Counted from the stretch's first letter, positions 1 through 9,224 are shown. The stretch: DNA of 64,000 nucleotides from Hermatobates lingyangjiaoensis (GCA_026182355.1 JAPFBL010000102.1:442501-506500); one strand, 5' to 3'. Notes: generated by a model not told the origin, from the letters alone. Numbers and translations are program-made.

Positions 1-266
1 CACAAGGCAACAATATTATAGAAGTTAAAATGGTATCTCCCGTAACTAAGTTATCCTTCATTACTTATTTCTATTTCGTTATTAGCCCTTGTTTCTTAAT
101 ATCAGTTTATTTTATAGGAGTATTTCAGTATAGTAATACTTCGAGATATGTTACTAACATACGATTTTCTTGATATACGATGAAAATTATGCCATTGATA
201 TCGGAGTATTACAAAAAATTTTGTATATTTACGAATTATGTAAAATATACCTAATTTTATCTTTTT
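1..266. other. AT-rich stretch, nothing identified
   Basis: Low-complexity AT-rich sequence. I see no reading frame, repeat arm or RNA motif that I can support here. Confidence 0.6.
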
Positions 267-309
267 GACTCTGATGAAGACCGCTTGATATGGTTGAAAG
301 ATACTAGTT
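267..309 (+). ncRNA. Family A hammerhead relic
   Basis: GACT, then the canonical core CTGATGA, then a hairpin and GTTGAAAG match the family A hammerhead seen intact at 6045-6087. The helix III/cleavage stretch reads GATACTAG instead of GATCTTAG, which breaks the A-G/C-U pairing. This copy therefore looks inactive. No matching left arm is visible upstream, so it is a solo terminal fragment. Confidence 0.6.
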
Positions 310-344
310 TTTTTTCTATATTCAGATGTACATGAATATATGCA

Positions 345-470
345 GAAAAATCACAATAAACACATGATGCAATAAATGAGGTTTTTACCACAAAAAAAAA
401 AGAGAAAAATAATATAAATATATGCTCTCAGGTCTTTCACTTTTTGTCATCAGAGAGAAATCAGAGTAAG
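345..470 (-). mobile_element. Family H PLE terminal fragment with hammerhead relic (423-458)
   Basis: On the minus strand, CTCTCTGATGA is followed by a short A-rich loop, GTGAAAGACC and GAGAGC. The helix I strands (CTCT with AGAG) match the better-preserved copies at 3860-3960 and 6184-6738. The cleavage position after helix III is a G, not A, C or T, so self-cleavage is unlikely. The flanking A-rich sequence also resembles the 3860-3960 copy. Confidence 0.5.
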
Positions 471-1395
471 AACTAAGAAGGTAACATATAATTTATGCAG
501 AAGGAAGGTATCAACAAGAAAATTCTATTTACATTATTGCTTCGTAAGGAAAAAATAGCCCTTACGAAGTATTATAAAGTAAACTATATTAAAATATAGT
601 TTAATTGTGTTAAACAATGCTAGGTAAGAAAATAAATAATAGTAGAAAATTAATTAAAAAAACGTTTTTTTTATTTTTGATTGAATAAACAATAATAACT
701 AAATACAGGAAACAAGAAGCAAGGAGAAATAATATAAACTCAACAAAACATTAAGCTATATGAGTAATTTAACAATCTGGTTGTTGAATTGTTGCTTTCC
801 AAATCAATATTGGAAAAATTTATTTGTATACGATTTTTTTGATCTCGGAACGAATTAAATGCGGTGGCAGTACTCTATGAACGTTTTACTCAGCTGATGA
901 TCTATTCTTTTCATGTTCTAGGGGATTTCATATTCATTAGTTCTGATTATTTAATAACTTTTTCATGAGAATATGTTATCATCAGATGACAATATTGATG
1001 GAATAATTATAAATTATTCAATAAATGTATATGAAGTAAATAATTGTCATGTATTGTATCATATCAGATTTTTGTTACTTTTTTGTGAAAGCGCTCAAAC
1101 TTATATAATTCTTTGTTCATTGATTTAATAGTACACGAAATTTTTCCCTTGTAATTCATTAGAAAAAATATTTTTTTTTATTTTTTGGTGGTTTTGAAAA
1201 CTATTGACTCTTCACAAATGTTGGAAAGCTGTATGGTTTTTGATTAGATATTTGAATATATAGGCAATAAATCAGAAAGGCAACTATTTTTTAAGTTGCT
1301 TGTAAGCCTGTGTGTTTATCTTACAAGCAGTCTCTATAGAAGATTATAAATCAATGCTTTTCGATAATTCCAGGTAAAAGACCAGAATCTTAGTC
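471..1395. other. AT-rich stretch without identified features
   Basis: No reading frame of interest and no recognisable transposon end. Short homopolymer runs only. Confidence 0.6.
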
Positions 1396-1700
1396 GTTAT
1401 TGATAAGTATCCAGGGAAATCCCTAGAGCTTACACAGATATTATTGTACTGGGGATTGTTGAATGAAATCGTCGAATCTATTGATTGTAGCCGGAACTGT
1501 TGGGTTAAGGGAAGTCTCAGGCTGACTGCACAAAGCCACGCTAATCTGTTGAAAAGCGTTCAGGGTCCTTGAATTAGGGTTGGCTGATGCATTGTGCTGC
1601 CATACCTGCTGCAGTCCCCTGCTCTCTCTCTCCCTCTTCACCACTTTTTCTCTAGACCACAGCCTCACCAATGAATACATTATTCTCCTACAGATATTTT
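1396..1700 (-). other. Less AT-rich segment with a 79-codon minus-strand frame, unidentified
   Basis: Base composition shifts towards GC. The minus strand is open from 1680 to 1441. The predicted peptide has a basic start and ends ...NRFDDFIQQSPVQ. I recognise no domain. A (CT)-rich run at 1622-1640 lies inside it. It could be an exon, an untranslated region or chance. Confidence 0.2.
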
Positions 1701-2119
1701 CTCTCCCCTTCCATATAAATTCTTTTACCAGGTCATCTAATTGAAATCTGTATTCAGCAGCAAGATTTTTTCTTTTTTTTTTTATTGAAAGACGTGTTGG
1801 TACTGAAATTGGTTTCCACCCCTTGGATGCTCAATATTTAACATCTTATAACTTTTTTTACCCCATCCTTGTTATATTGCATGATAAAACTCTTCCTCCC
1901 TTCAAATGGCTTTGAAGAATACAAATGAATCCCTGCTAACCGTGCTTTAGGATCTCTGTACAAATAAATAAAGCACTAACAAATAATCTCTTTATACCCT
2001 GCAGTCAATATATCTGCTTGCATTTACACTGTAAATAGTGTACATAGTAATCAAAGTGTAGTTTATCTTATTCCCGTCTCTCTGCTTTGTATATGCATCA
2101 GTTTATAATCCAGATATAG

Positions 2120-2640
2120 ATGTCTAAAGAAAAATAGCTGGTCGACCACTAGTAAGTCATCAGTTTTAGGACCACCATAAGGATTCGGTGCCCATATATG
2201 AACTCATTAACCCGGAATCATGGCACACTTAAGTGAGTACGAGTATTCAAGTCCACCTGCCAACTGATGGGCCTTACTTACTGGTAAGAGTTGAGAGTCT
2301 AGCAGCCTTTTGTCGCTATGGAGGCAACCTCCCGAGGAGATGCTGCTTCCTACACAGGGACTCCCTAACGTGTCGCCATTCCTTAGCGAGGAGCCACAGC
2401 CACCACGAGTCTAACACCAACGGTGAACCATGAGGAAAACGAAGGAATTCCGCATGACCTTTGCTGCTCCCCGTGATACCAAATATATTTTAAGAGTTCT
2501 CTGGTAGAACTCTGGACCCTAGGATCCTACTGAGTCTACATGGCAGGAGGAAAAGTTAGTGACCACAAAACCATCCTCCTATTATAAGCGGAACGTATTG
2601 CCCGCTCTCGTGGCGTTCGTAAGAAAATGATGCCATTTCA
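2120..2640. other. Less AT-rich block, unidentified
   Basis: About 500 bases of balanced composition between AT-rich flanks, with an open plus-strand stretch at 2236-2433. The peptide has no recognisable domain. No tRNA boxes or transposon ends are evident. It may be an old repeat or a transcribed non-coding segment. Confidence 0.25.
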
Positions 2641-3067
2641 ACCAGTAACGATCAAACGAAAGTAAATAATACAATATAATTCACTGTTTCAAATGGCAAC
2701 AACGATGCCAGTCACCAGTTTATAATTTCTGTTTGAGAAATTCATTCGTTATTCCTTGATTTCTTTTTCACTTGGATATTTTTAGTTCAAATGTCACTTT
2801 CTCATTGTTCCTTCCATATTTTGACATCAGGAGGGTGAAGTGAAATGGGAAAACCACCCAAAACTGAAGACCTCTTTCAATGTTGCCACCATTCAGGGGT
2901 ATGGAGCACAATAAAAAATAATATATAAATGATGATTACAGAAAAAGTTAAATTTAGAAATATATATATATATATAAGTAATTAAGTTAATACAAAATTA
3001 AGCTGATTTTTAAAATAGATAGAAAATTAAAAATAAGAAATTTCAAATATATAAGTTAGAATCTTAG
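2641..3067. other. AT-rich stretch without identified features
   Basis: Only a short (TA)n run near 2962-2976 stands out. Confidence 0.55.
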
Positions 3068-3345
3068 TCAAGAAGGAGATTTAAGATGTCTCCAGGAAGA
3101 CAAATACGTGCTTCTTCTGAAGCTCTGAGAGTGATATAGAGTTAGAATCAAGGAGCTTCTGAAGAATTTGCACATGGGAAAGTAATTAAAACTGAGTAGA
3201 TTGTAATTTGCATGAATGGCAATGTGAAGGTCACTGCGTTTACCAAAGCAAGACCTGTGATTATTTATATGCAAGCACAGCTTTCTGCAAGTCAATCCCA
3301 TATAAGGAGCATTGCGTTTGGTCAACATAGATTTTCCCCTGACCT
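3068..3345 (-). pseudogene. Possible GIY-YIG endonuclease fragment of another PLE lineage
   Basis: The minus strand encodes a peptide with YMGLTCRKL followed by HINNHRS and HIAIHANYN. This resembles the second half of PLE-type GIY-YIG domains, in which a YxGxT strand is followed about 10 residues later by a helix with an R..HRS pattern. Just upstream in another frame is KIYVDQTQCSL, which would be the IYxGQT strand with Gly changed to Asp. The fragment therefore looks frameshifted and inactive. It does not match the three better PLE copies in this window, so it would be a separate lineage. No reverse transcriptase is attached. Confidence 0.35.
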
Positions 3346-3410
3346 AAATCTCAATTCTTAATTATTCATTTTAATTAATGTTTATTTTAACAGTATTTCT
3401 CTTAATTAAT

Positions 3411-3512
3411 TTCGAAACGTTGGCAATGAGAGTTTAATTTGAACCTGAAGAAATGACGGAGTCCCGATAAACGTTAGTTTCTTTTCTATTCCACGGTCCA
3501 TACTTTTAACAA
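3411..3512 (+). mobile_element. Family G PLE 3' terminal fragment
   Basis: It begins at CGAAACGTTGGCAATGAG, the GAAA box and ACGT helix III of family G. It continues through AACCTGAAGAA and a GATAAACG stretch to a (TA)n tract. The same order occurs at 14848-14922, 19795-19920 and 41265-41360. The upstream CTGANGA half and hairpin are missing here. Confidence 0.65.
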
Positions 3513-3520
3513 TATATATA

Positions 3521-3565
<45 letters not shown>
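3512..3565. repeat. (TA)n microsatellite
   Basis: Nearly pure TA dinucleotide run directly abutting the family G end. Confidence 0.95.
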
Positions 3566-3568
<3 letters not shown>

Positions 3569-3690
3569 TAGTGAAGGTTGGTAGCAATCCTTCTTGCAAA
3601 CATGTTTCTTAAAATTTTATGCCAATTTCATGTTTGGTCACCTTTTTACAGAGTTTCTCTAATGTCCTACAAGCTCTTATCACTTCCTTG

Positions 3691-3693
<3 letters not shown>

Positions 3694-3732
<39 letters not shown>
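3694..3732. repeat. (TA)n microsatellite
   Basis: Pure TA run directly abutting the family A unit that follows. Confidence 0.95.
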
Positions 3733-3737
<5 letters not shown>

Positions 3738-3853
3738 TCACATAAAAACGTGAAATAACAATCAATGATCAAACCACAATAAGAAATGGGAACGCAAGAC
3801 TAACATCTTTCAACTGTAACAAGCGGTCTTCGTTTGTGGTTTGATAATTGATA
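3733..3853. mobile_element. Deleted family A head-to-head unit
   Basis: The left half is the inverted family A terminus (TTTCACATAAAAACGTGAAAT onward). It runs into the hammerhead and stops at AAGCGGTCTTCG. The sequence then jumps to the outermost plus-strand end TTGTGGTTTGATAATTG and a TA run. It is an inverted dimer reduced by a central deletion that removed most of the ribozyme core. Confidence 0.6.
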
Positions 3854-3859
3854 TATATA

Positions 3860-3960
3860 TATGAACGTATAAGCCACAAGGAAAAATAAAAAAACACAGA
3901 AAATATGCTCTAAGGCCTTTCAATTATATGTCATCAGAGAGCAACTAGATATTGATAAGA
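3860..3960 (-). mobile_element. Family H terminal fragment with hammerhead
   Basis: Minus strand: GCTCT, CTGATGA, a short A/T hairpin, TTGAAAGGCCTT and AGAGC. The core is canonical. Helix III AGGCCT is self-complementary and helix I pairs GCTCT with AGAGC. Helix II is weak. Only one arm is present. Confidence 0.55.
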
Positions 3961-4034
3961 ACAGAGGTTACAGGTTTTTTCATATATATACATATATATC
4001 AATGATCAAACCACAATAAGAAATGGGAAAACAA

Positions 4035-4077
4035 GACTAAGATCTTTCAACCGTAACAAGCAGTCTTCGTCAGAGTC
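4035..4077 (-). ncRNA. Family A hammerhead ribozyme, left arm
   Basis: On the minus strand: helix I GACT, core CTGACGA, one extra A, helix II GACTG...CGGTT, GAA, helix III AGATCT (palindromic), T at the cleavage site, then the helix I return AGTC. All core positions are present. Helix III is too short to form a stable hairpin, but two copies could pair through AGATCT. Confidence 0.8.
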
Positions 4078-4247
4078 AAAAACCCAACTGAACACTAGAT
4101 GCAGAAAACATCTGGTGAGGAGTTGAGAAGAGTGGGAGGGAAGAGTGGTATTTTAAAAGGGTGAAAGCACAGGAAAGGACTAATGTCCAGAATGGGATGT
4201 TTGGGGAAACAAAGGAGTACAGTAAGAAAAAGTAAAAAACTATCCGC

Positions 4248-4893
4248 TAGCTGTCAACCCTCTTTGAAGAGGCTATTGCCCTCGTGACGAAAGTATCAAG
4301 TTTGAAGAGACCGTTACTAATGTTTTATAATATTAGATCTATTAAATTTAATTAGAGACGATTCAATAATATTTCTTAACAACATTGATTTTTCATAGGT
4401 AATAAATTTAGCTCCTGTCCAATCAATATGATGATTTTCATTTTTTATATGCAAGAATAAGGCACTACTGTTTTCCTGTCTACTTACGTTATATTGGTGT
4501 TGTTTTTACACGTGTTTTTAATGATTTACCAGTTTGACCAATATAAATTTTATGGCAATTTTTGCACGGAATTTTATAAATACCAGCGGACTCCAATTCG
4601 CTTGGAGAGTTTTTTATTAACATATTACCCACGTTATTACGATTAGAAAACACTATATTAAAATCAAGTTGTTTGGCTAATCTTGGAAGGGGGTCCAATG
4701 ATTCGTGGTATGGCAAAACTATAGAATTTGATAATAAAAGGGGCTCTTTTGAAGTATTAGAGAAAGTTTTTTTAGCACCCTTCAAAGCTAAATCGATATA
4801 AGAAGAGGGGTATTTTAATGAAAGGGCAATTGACCTAATGTTATTAATCTCTTCATTAAGAAATTCTGGAGAGGAAACTCTTAAGGCTCTCAA
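4248..4893 (-). pseudogene. PLE RT C-terminal region plus GIY-YIG domain, frameshifted
   Basis: From about 4893 downwards the minus strand encodes the segment after the RT catalytic core (...IVLPYHESLDPLPRL...). The GIY-YIG domain follows, with GIYKIPCKNCHKIYIGQTGK then LKTRVK. The IYKIPC and IYIGQT strands and the following Arg are the usual GIY-YIG landmarks. At about 4500-4506 a run of five A replaces the four A seen in the plus-strand copy. This shifts the frame and ends it, although the downstream DNA still matches the plus copy down to its stop (complement of 4248-4250). Everything upstream of the RT thumb is missing. It is a dead copy, near-identical to the plus-strand copy. Confidence 0.8.
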
Positions 4894-5875
4894 AAACTAT
4901 CTTAAAAAATCAACCCGAACTTATTACTAAATTTATATCAAAATCCCCTTCTTTGCCATATATGTACGGGTTGATCAAGACACATAAAGATAATTACCCA
5001 ATACGTTTAATTGTGAGTTCGGTTGGTTCGGCATCATATGGCTTGTCCAAATGGTTAGTAAGTATTTTAAGCCCCTTAATTGGAAAAATTTCAGGCAGCC
5101 ATATAAAAAACAATGTAGATTTAATTAAAAAATTAAAAAGCGTCAACATGAACAAAAATTATAGATTAATCAGTTTCGATGTGAAGTCTCTTTTTACGAA
5201 TGTACCAGTAACTGATCTGTTGAGCTTACTCCAGGAGGAATTGATTAATTATTCCCTTCCCCTTCCATCTACCACTATAATAGAGTTAATTAAGTTATGT
5301 GTGGTAGATTGTCATTTTCAATTTGAAAATAATTATTATATACAAAAATTTGGTCTTGCTATGGGTAACTGTTTATCCCCCCTCCTAAGTAATTAATATA
5401 TGGAGTTTTTTGAGAGTAAAATGTTAAGCTCAATTTTATTAGATTAGCCAAACAACTTGATTTTAATATAGTGTTTTCTAATCGTAATAACATGGGTAAT
5501 ATGTTAATAAAAAACTCTCCAAGCGAATTGGAGTCCGCTGGTATTTATAAAATTCCGTGCAAAAATTGCCATAAAATTTATATTGGTCAAACTGGTAAAT
5601 CATTAAAAACACGTGTAAAACAACACCAATATAACGTAAGTAGACAGGAAAACAGTAGTGCCTTATTCTTGCATATAAAAAATGAAAATCATCATATTGA
5701 TTGGACAGGAGCTAAATTTATTACCTATGAAAAATCAATGTTGTTAAGAAATATTATTGAATCGTCTCTAATTAAATTTAATAGATCTAATATTATAAAC
5801 ATTAGTAACGGTCTCTTCAAACTTGATACTTTCGTCACGAGGGCAATAGCCTCTTCAAAGAGGGTTGACAGCTAG
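4887..5875 (+). pseudogene. PLE reverse transcriptase plus GIY-YIG, internally deleted
   Basis: The frame opens near 4887 with ...PELITKFISKSPSLPYMYG, then GLIKTHKD and PIRLIVSS. RT motif A is LISFDVKSLFTNVPV and motif B is GLAMGNCLSPLLSN. A stop follows at about 5395. Shortly after YMEFFESK the sequence jumps, near 5445, straight to RLAKQLDFNIVFSNRNN. This deletes motif C with its catalytic Asp pair, the palm end and most of the thumb. The rest is an uninterrupted GIY-YIG domain (IYKIPCKNC, IYIGQTGK, R at LKTRVKQH, E at NIIESSLIKF) ending ...SSKRVDS at 5875. The first roughly 200 residues are also absent. No RT activity is possible. Confidence 0.85.
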
Positions 5876-6044
5876 CGGATAGTTTTTTACTTTTTCTTAC
5901 TGTACTCCTTTGTTTCCCCAAACATCCCTTTCTGGACATTAGTCCTTTCCTGTGCTTTCACCCTTTTAAAATACCACTCTTCCCTCCCACTCTTCTCAAC
6001 TCCTCACCAGATGTTTTCTGCATCTAGTGTTCAGTTGGGTTTTT

Positions 6045-6087
6045 GACTCTGACGAAGACCGCTTGTTACGGTTGAAAGATCTTAGTC
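6045..6087 (+). ncRNA. Family A hammerhead ribozyme, right arm
   Basis: Reading 5' to 3': GACT (helix I), CTGACGA, an extra A, GACCG-CTTGTTA-CGGTT (helix II, 5 bp), GAA, AGATCT (helix III), T (cleavage), AGTC (helix I return). This is the consensus copy of the window. It lies about 170 bases downstream of the PLE stop codon. The published PLE-linked hammerhead variants with a diminished helix III act as dimers, and this one fits that class. Confidence 0.85.
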
Positions 6088-6159
6088 TTGTTTTCCCATT
6101 TCTTATTGTGGTTTGATCATTGATTGTTGTTTCACGTGTTTATGTGAAATCTTTTTATA

Positions 6160-6184
6160 CATATATATATATATATATATATAT
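6160..6184. repeat. (TA)n tract between two PLE units
   Basis: Short TA run separating the family A locus from the family H palindrome. Confidence 0.85.
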
Positions 6185-6224
6185 GGATTAATTTACCACA
6201 ATGAAAACAATTTTTTAAAAACAA

Positions 6225-6262
6225 TGCTCTAAGGCCTTTCGTTAATACATCTTCGGAGAGCA
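6225..6262 (-). ncRNA. Family H hammerhead, left arm
   Basis: Minus strand: TGCTCT, core CCGAAGA, T, GT-ATTA-AC, GAA, AGGCCT, T, AGAGCA. Helix I has six pairs and helix III is a perfect 6-nt palindrome. The core has C in place of the invariant U4 (CCGAAGA for CTGAAGA), so activity is doubtful. Confidence 0.6.
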
Positions 6263-6476
6263 AGTGAACTAAAAAAACACAATAAATACTTGCTAACTTG
6301 GCTGATTGAAATTTCCAGAATTGATGGCAACCCTGAATGTGTTTAATGATGAAGTCTTCATCTGTCTAATTATCCCGTTAATCAAAACTTCATCTAATTT
6401 GTAGAGTCCTAGGCTATTGTTCATTAATTTCTCATAAAAGTTCTTTATGAGTGCACTTTCTACTTTAAAGTGTTTA

Positions 6477-6629
6477 AAGAACTTTTATGAGAAATTAATG
6501 AACAATAGCCTAGGACTCTACAAATTAGATGAAGTTTTGATTAACGGGATAATTAGACAGATGAAGACTTCATCATTAAACACATTCAGGGTTGCCATCA
6601 ATTCTGGAAAGTTCAATCAGCCAAGTTAG
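6477..6629 (+). pseudogene. PLE GIY-YIG C-terminal tail
   Basis: The frame encodes NSLGLYKLDEVLI then a short helix and GKFNQPS before a stop. This parallels the family A C-terminus (ISNGLFKLDTFVTRAIASS), so it is the last 40-50 residues of a PLE protein. The same sequence is mirrored on the minus strand in the left arm. Nothing catalytic is retained. Confidence 0.6.
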
Positions 6630-6659
6630 CAAGTATTTATTGTGTTTTTTTAGTTCACT

Positions 6660-6697
6660 TGCTCTCCGAAGATGTATTAACGAAAGGCCTTAGAGCA
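6660..6697 (+). ncRNA. Family H hammerhead, right arm
   Basis: Mirror copy of 6225-6262, identical in core (CCGAAGA) and helices. Confidence 0.6.
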
Positions 6698-6769
6698 TTG
6701 TTTTTAAAAAATTGTTTTCATTGTGGTAAATTAATCCATCTATTATATCAAGTGTTATTTTGATTATTA

Positions 6770-6772
<3 letters not shown>

Positions 6773-6862
<90 letters not shown>
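6773..6862. repeat. (TA)n-(TG)n compound microsatellite
   Basis: TA run to 6808, then TG run to 6862. Confidence 0.95.
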
Positions 6863-6866
<4 letters not shown>

Positions 6867-7737
6867 AGCACTAAATAAATGATCTACAATAACTTTTTAT
6901 CGTACAAAAAGTGATGTGTTTTTGTATATTTAACAGAATTTCTTCCGATTTTTTTGAGTGTTAAGTTAGTAATAAATTGTGGATTACACATGAACTCTTA
7001 ACTTTTTATGCGATTATTAAGTGTTTAGTTGACCCATTCATATATACTGTCCAGTTCACTAGACAATAGAGTATACTCAATCTTTTCACATTGTTATAAC
7101 AATTCAAAACACCCGTTACTCATACAGTTTTAATGAATTTACTTCAGTTAGGACGTGTTGAATTTAATGATTGGTTAGGATAATTAATTTGATGCCCAAT
7201 ATGAATTTATTTTTCATTTCAATCCCTGAATAATTCAAGTTGTTAATTGTAAACAGAATATTGTTAAAATGAACAAACTGTTGATAATTCCTTTAAATAA
7301 GACATCTATTTTGTTCGAAACATGATTAATATTTATATATGTAAATAAGTAAATTGTATCAGAGGGATGAATTGCATTTTCCGGCTTATTAAATTGGTGC
7401 AGTTAAACATAATTTCTTAATTACCAACGGTTACTTTCCTCTCCGCATGCTGTTATTACATGGCTTAGGTTCCATTAACCGTTTGGAGTGATTATTCTCC
7501 TAGCAGTCATCGATGGGGGCCATTCATTATATTGATCGTTTAAAGTATTTATTGTACACCTTCCTAAATAAACGGTGATTTCTGAGAAAAAAAAACTTTG
7601 CTAATTGCTTAATTATTAAGTAAAATGTACATTTCAGCTATGTTTGCTATTAATAATTAATGTTAAATTTATATAATGATTTCAGAGTAAGCGCTTAAGT
7701 AATAATTAACGTCTAAATAACAGTAAGTAATTAAGAA
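6863..7737. other. AT-rich stretch without identified features
   Basis: No frame, repeat arm or RNA motif that I can support. Confidence 0.6.
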
Positions 7738-7800
7738 GTGGGACCAAGATCATTCAACCAGAACAATAGTTTCCATCAAAGTCACTTTTCAAACTGCCCA
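7738..7800 (-). mobile_element. Eroded family A hammerhead fragment
   Basis: GTGGGACCAAGATCATTCAA, then CATCAAAGTCAC, is alignable with the family A minus-strand motif but carries many substitutions. It ends in a TA run (7801-7834). Confidence 0.4.
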
Positions 7801-7801
7801 T

Positions 7802-7834
<33 letters not shown>

Positions 7835-7927
7835 CACTTTTTTTCGTTGGAAATACGATCCAAAACGGACAAATATAGTTCAATATAAACAAAGAAACAT
7901 AGAGAAATCAGAAGAACACACTTACAG

Positions 7928-7963
7928 TCTCTAATTTTCGGTTTGAACCGTCTTCAGGAGAGA
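7928..7963 (-). ncRNA. Family B hammerhead, left arm
   Basis: Minus strand: TCTC (helix I), CTGAAGA, extra C, GGTT-CA-AACC (helix II), GAA, AATT (minimal palindromic helix III), A, GAGA (helix I return). All invariant core bases are present. Confidence 0.75.
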
Positions 7964-8830
7964 TAAGAGAGGGAAACCAAGCGCACTGGATCAGAGACGG
8001 TTGGAGACCAACAGTGTTGCCGCATGCGCGCCCGTTCACAGAAAATAAGGTAGACAGGAATCAATTTATAATTAATTTATAATTATAATTACATTAAATT
8101 AATGGAATATGAATACAATAAAATATAAAAAAGAAAAAATTGAAAAAATAAGGGAAATTGATACAGAGAAATTGATACATAAACACAAGTACTGACTAAG
8201 CTATGGTAAAATAAAACTAAGATTACAAATAATAATAACAAATGAAATAAATTATTAAAAAATGTGAAAAGGCAAGGAACTTTTAGACATTATCGCTTTA
8301 GATTGAGGCCAGGTGCACTGCGCGCACTTAATAGCCAAATATGGGCTTCTTCGGAGGCTCGTAGTGTGAGGACTTTGCTGTCAGGGGGTACTCTGCGACA
8401 AATACCCCCTGACAGCAAAGACCTCACACTACGAGCCTCCGAAGAAGCCCATATTTGGCTATTAAGTGCGCGCAGTGCACCTGGCCTCAATCTAAAGCGA
8501 TAATGTCTAAAAGTTCCTTGCCTTTTCACATTTTTTAATAATTTATTTCATTTGTTATTATTATTTGTATTCTTAGTTTTATTTTACCATAGCTTAGTCA
8601 GTACTTTTGTTTATGTATCAATTTCTCTGTATCAATTTCCCTTATTTTTTCAATTTTTTCTTTTTTATATACTTATTGTATTCATATTCCATTAATTTAA
8701 TGTAATTATAATTATAAATTAATTATAAATTGATTCCTGTCTACCTTATTTTCTGTGAACGGGCGCGCATGCGGCAACACTGTTGGTCTCCAACCGTCTC
8801 TGATCCAGTGCGCTTGGTTTCCCTCTCTTA

Positions 8831-8866
8831 TCTCTCCTGAAGACGGTTCAAACCGAAAATTAGAGA
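8831..8866 (+). ncRNA. Family B hammerhead, right arm
   Basis: Same motif order as the left arm (TCTC, CTGAAGA, C, GGTT...AACC, GAA, AATT, A, GAGA) on the plus strand. Confidence 0.75.
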
Positions 8867-8913
8867 CTGTAAGTGTGTTCTTCTGATTTCTCTATGTTTC
8901 TTTGTTTATATTG

Positions 8914-8917
<4 letters not shown>

Positions 8918-8957
<40 letters not shown>

Positions 8958-8965
8958 TATATATA
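8918..8965. repeat. (TA)n microsatellite between two PLE units
   Basis: Family B palindrome ends on its left side. A family A unit starts on its right side. Confidence 0.95.
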
Positions 8966-9207
8966 AAGATTTTACATAAACACGTGAAATAACAATCAAT
9001 GATCAAACGACAACAAGAAATGGGAAAACAAGACTAAGATATTTCAACCGTAACAAGCGGTCTTCGTCAAAAACCCTCTTCTCAAACCCTCACCAGATGT
9101 TTTTTGCATCTAGTGTTTCAGTTGGATTTTTGACTCTGACGAAGACCACTTGTTACGGTTGAAAGATCTTAGTCTTGTTTTCCCATTTGTTATTGTGGTT
9201 TGATCAT
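8966..9207. mobile_element. Family A head-to-head unit
   Basis: Left inverted end TTTTACATAAACACGTGAAA, then an interrupted minus-strand hammerhead that stops at TCTTCGTCAAAAACC. A short centre (CAGATGTTTTTTGCATCTAG) follows, then a complete plus-strand hammerhead at 9132-9174 (helix II GACCA...CGGTT, slightly weakened). The right end loses the TTTCACGTG hairpin and runs into TA. Confidence 0.75.
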
Positions 9208-9224
9208 ATATATATATTATATAT

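Larger units (their letters stand above)
3999..6158. mobile_element. PLE locus 1: family A Penelope-like element, head-to-head inverted dimer
   Basis: Both outer ends are the same family A terminus in opposite orientation, starting CAATGATCAAACCACAATAA on the left and ending TTGTGGTTTGATCATTG then TTTCACGTGTTTATGTGAAA on the right. Both abut (TA)n. Inside each terminus is a hammerhead, a shared non-coding leader, and then PLE coding sequence pointing outwards. The two coding copies meet near 4885-4892. The right copy is longer. PLEs encode a reverse transcriptase fused to a C-terminal GIY-YIG nuclease and insert by target-primed reverse transcription. Neither copy is intact, so this locus cannot supply protein. 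Confidence 0.85.
6184..6738. mobile_element. Family H palindromic PLE unit (555 bp)
   Basis: Two near-identical arms, 6184-6444 and 6478-6738, are inverted about a loop of roughly 33 bases centred at 6461. Each arm holds, outward from the centre, a PLE C-terminal coding scrap, a leader and a hammerhead. The outer ends read ATGGATTAATTTACCACAATG. The left end joins TA repeats. Confidence 0.85.
7836..8917. mobile_element. Family B palindromic PLE unit (1.08 kb)
   Basis: The two halves are near-perfect inverted copies with the axis at about 8396. The central 240 bases read as the same peptide on both strands (8264-8503 plus, 8290-8529 minus). Left end: TCGTTGGAAATACGATCC, then AAACGGACAAATATAG. 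The right arm stops at a (TA)n tract at TTGAACTA, so it lacks about 40 terminal bases. Each arm has a hammerhead. The interior contains a GC-rich part near the hammerhead (GCATGCGCGCCC) and a long A/T-rich part. The mirrored peptide (RLRPGALRALNSQIW...) has no recognisable domain. Confidence 0.85.

Noticed and set aside
3733..3853. Bacterial-type rho-independent terminators at the many perfect hairpins
   Set aside because: The window is eukaryotic, and the hairpins are arms of inverted transposon units.
8264..8529. Overlapping 79-codon frames on both strands with almost the same peptide
   Set aside because: They are mirror images because the DNA is a palindrome. The peptide has no recognisable domain, and composition explains the openness.
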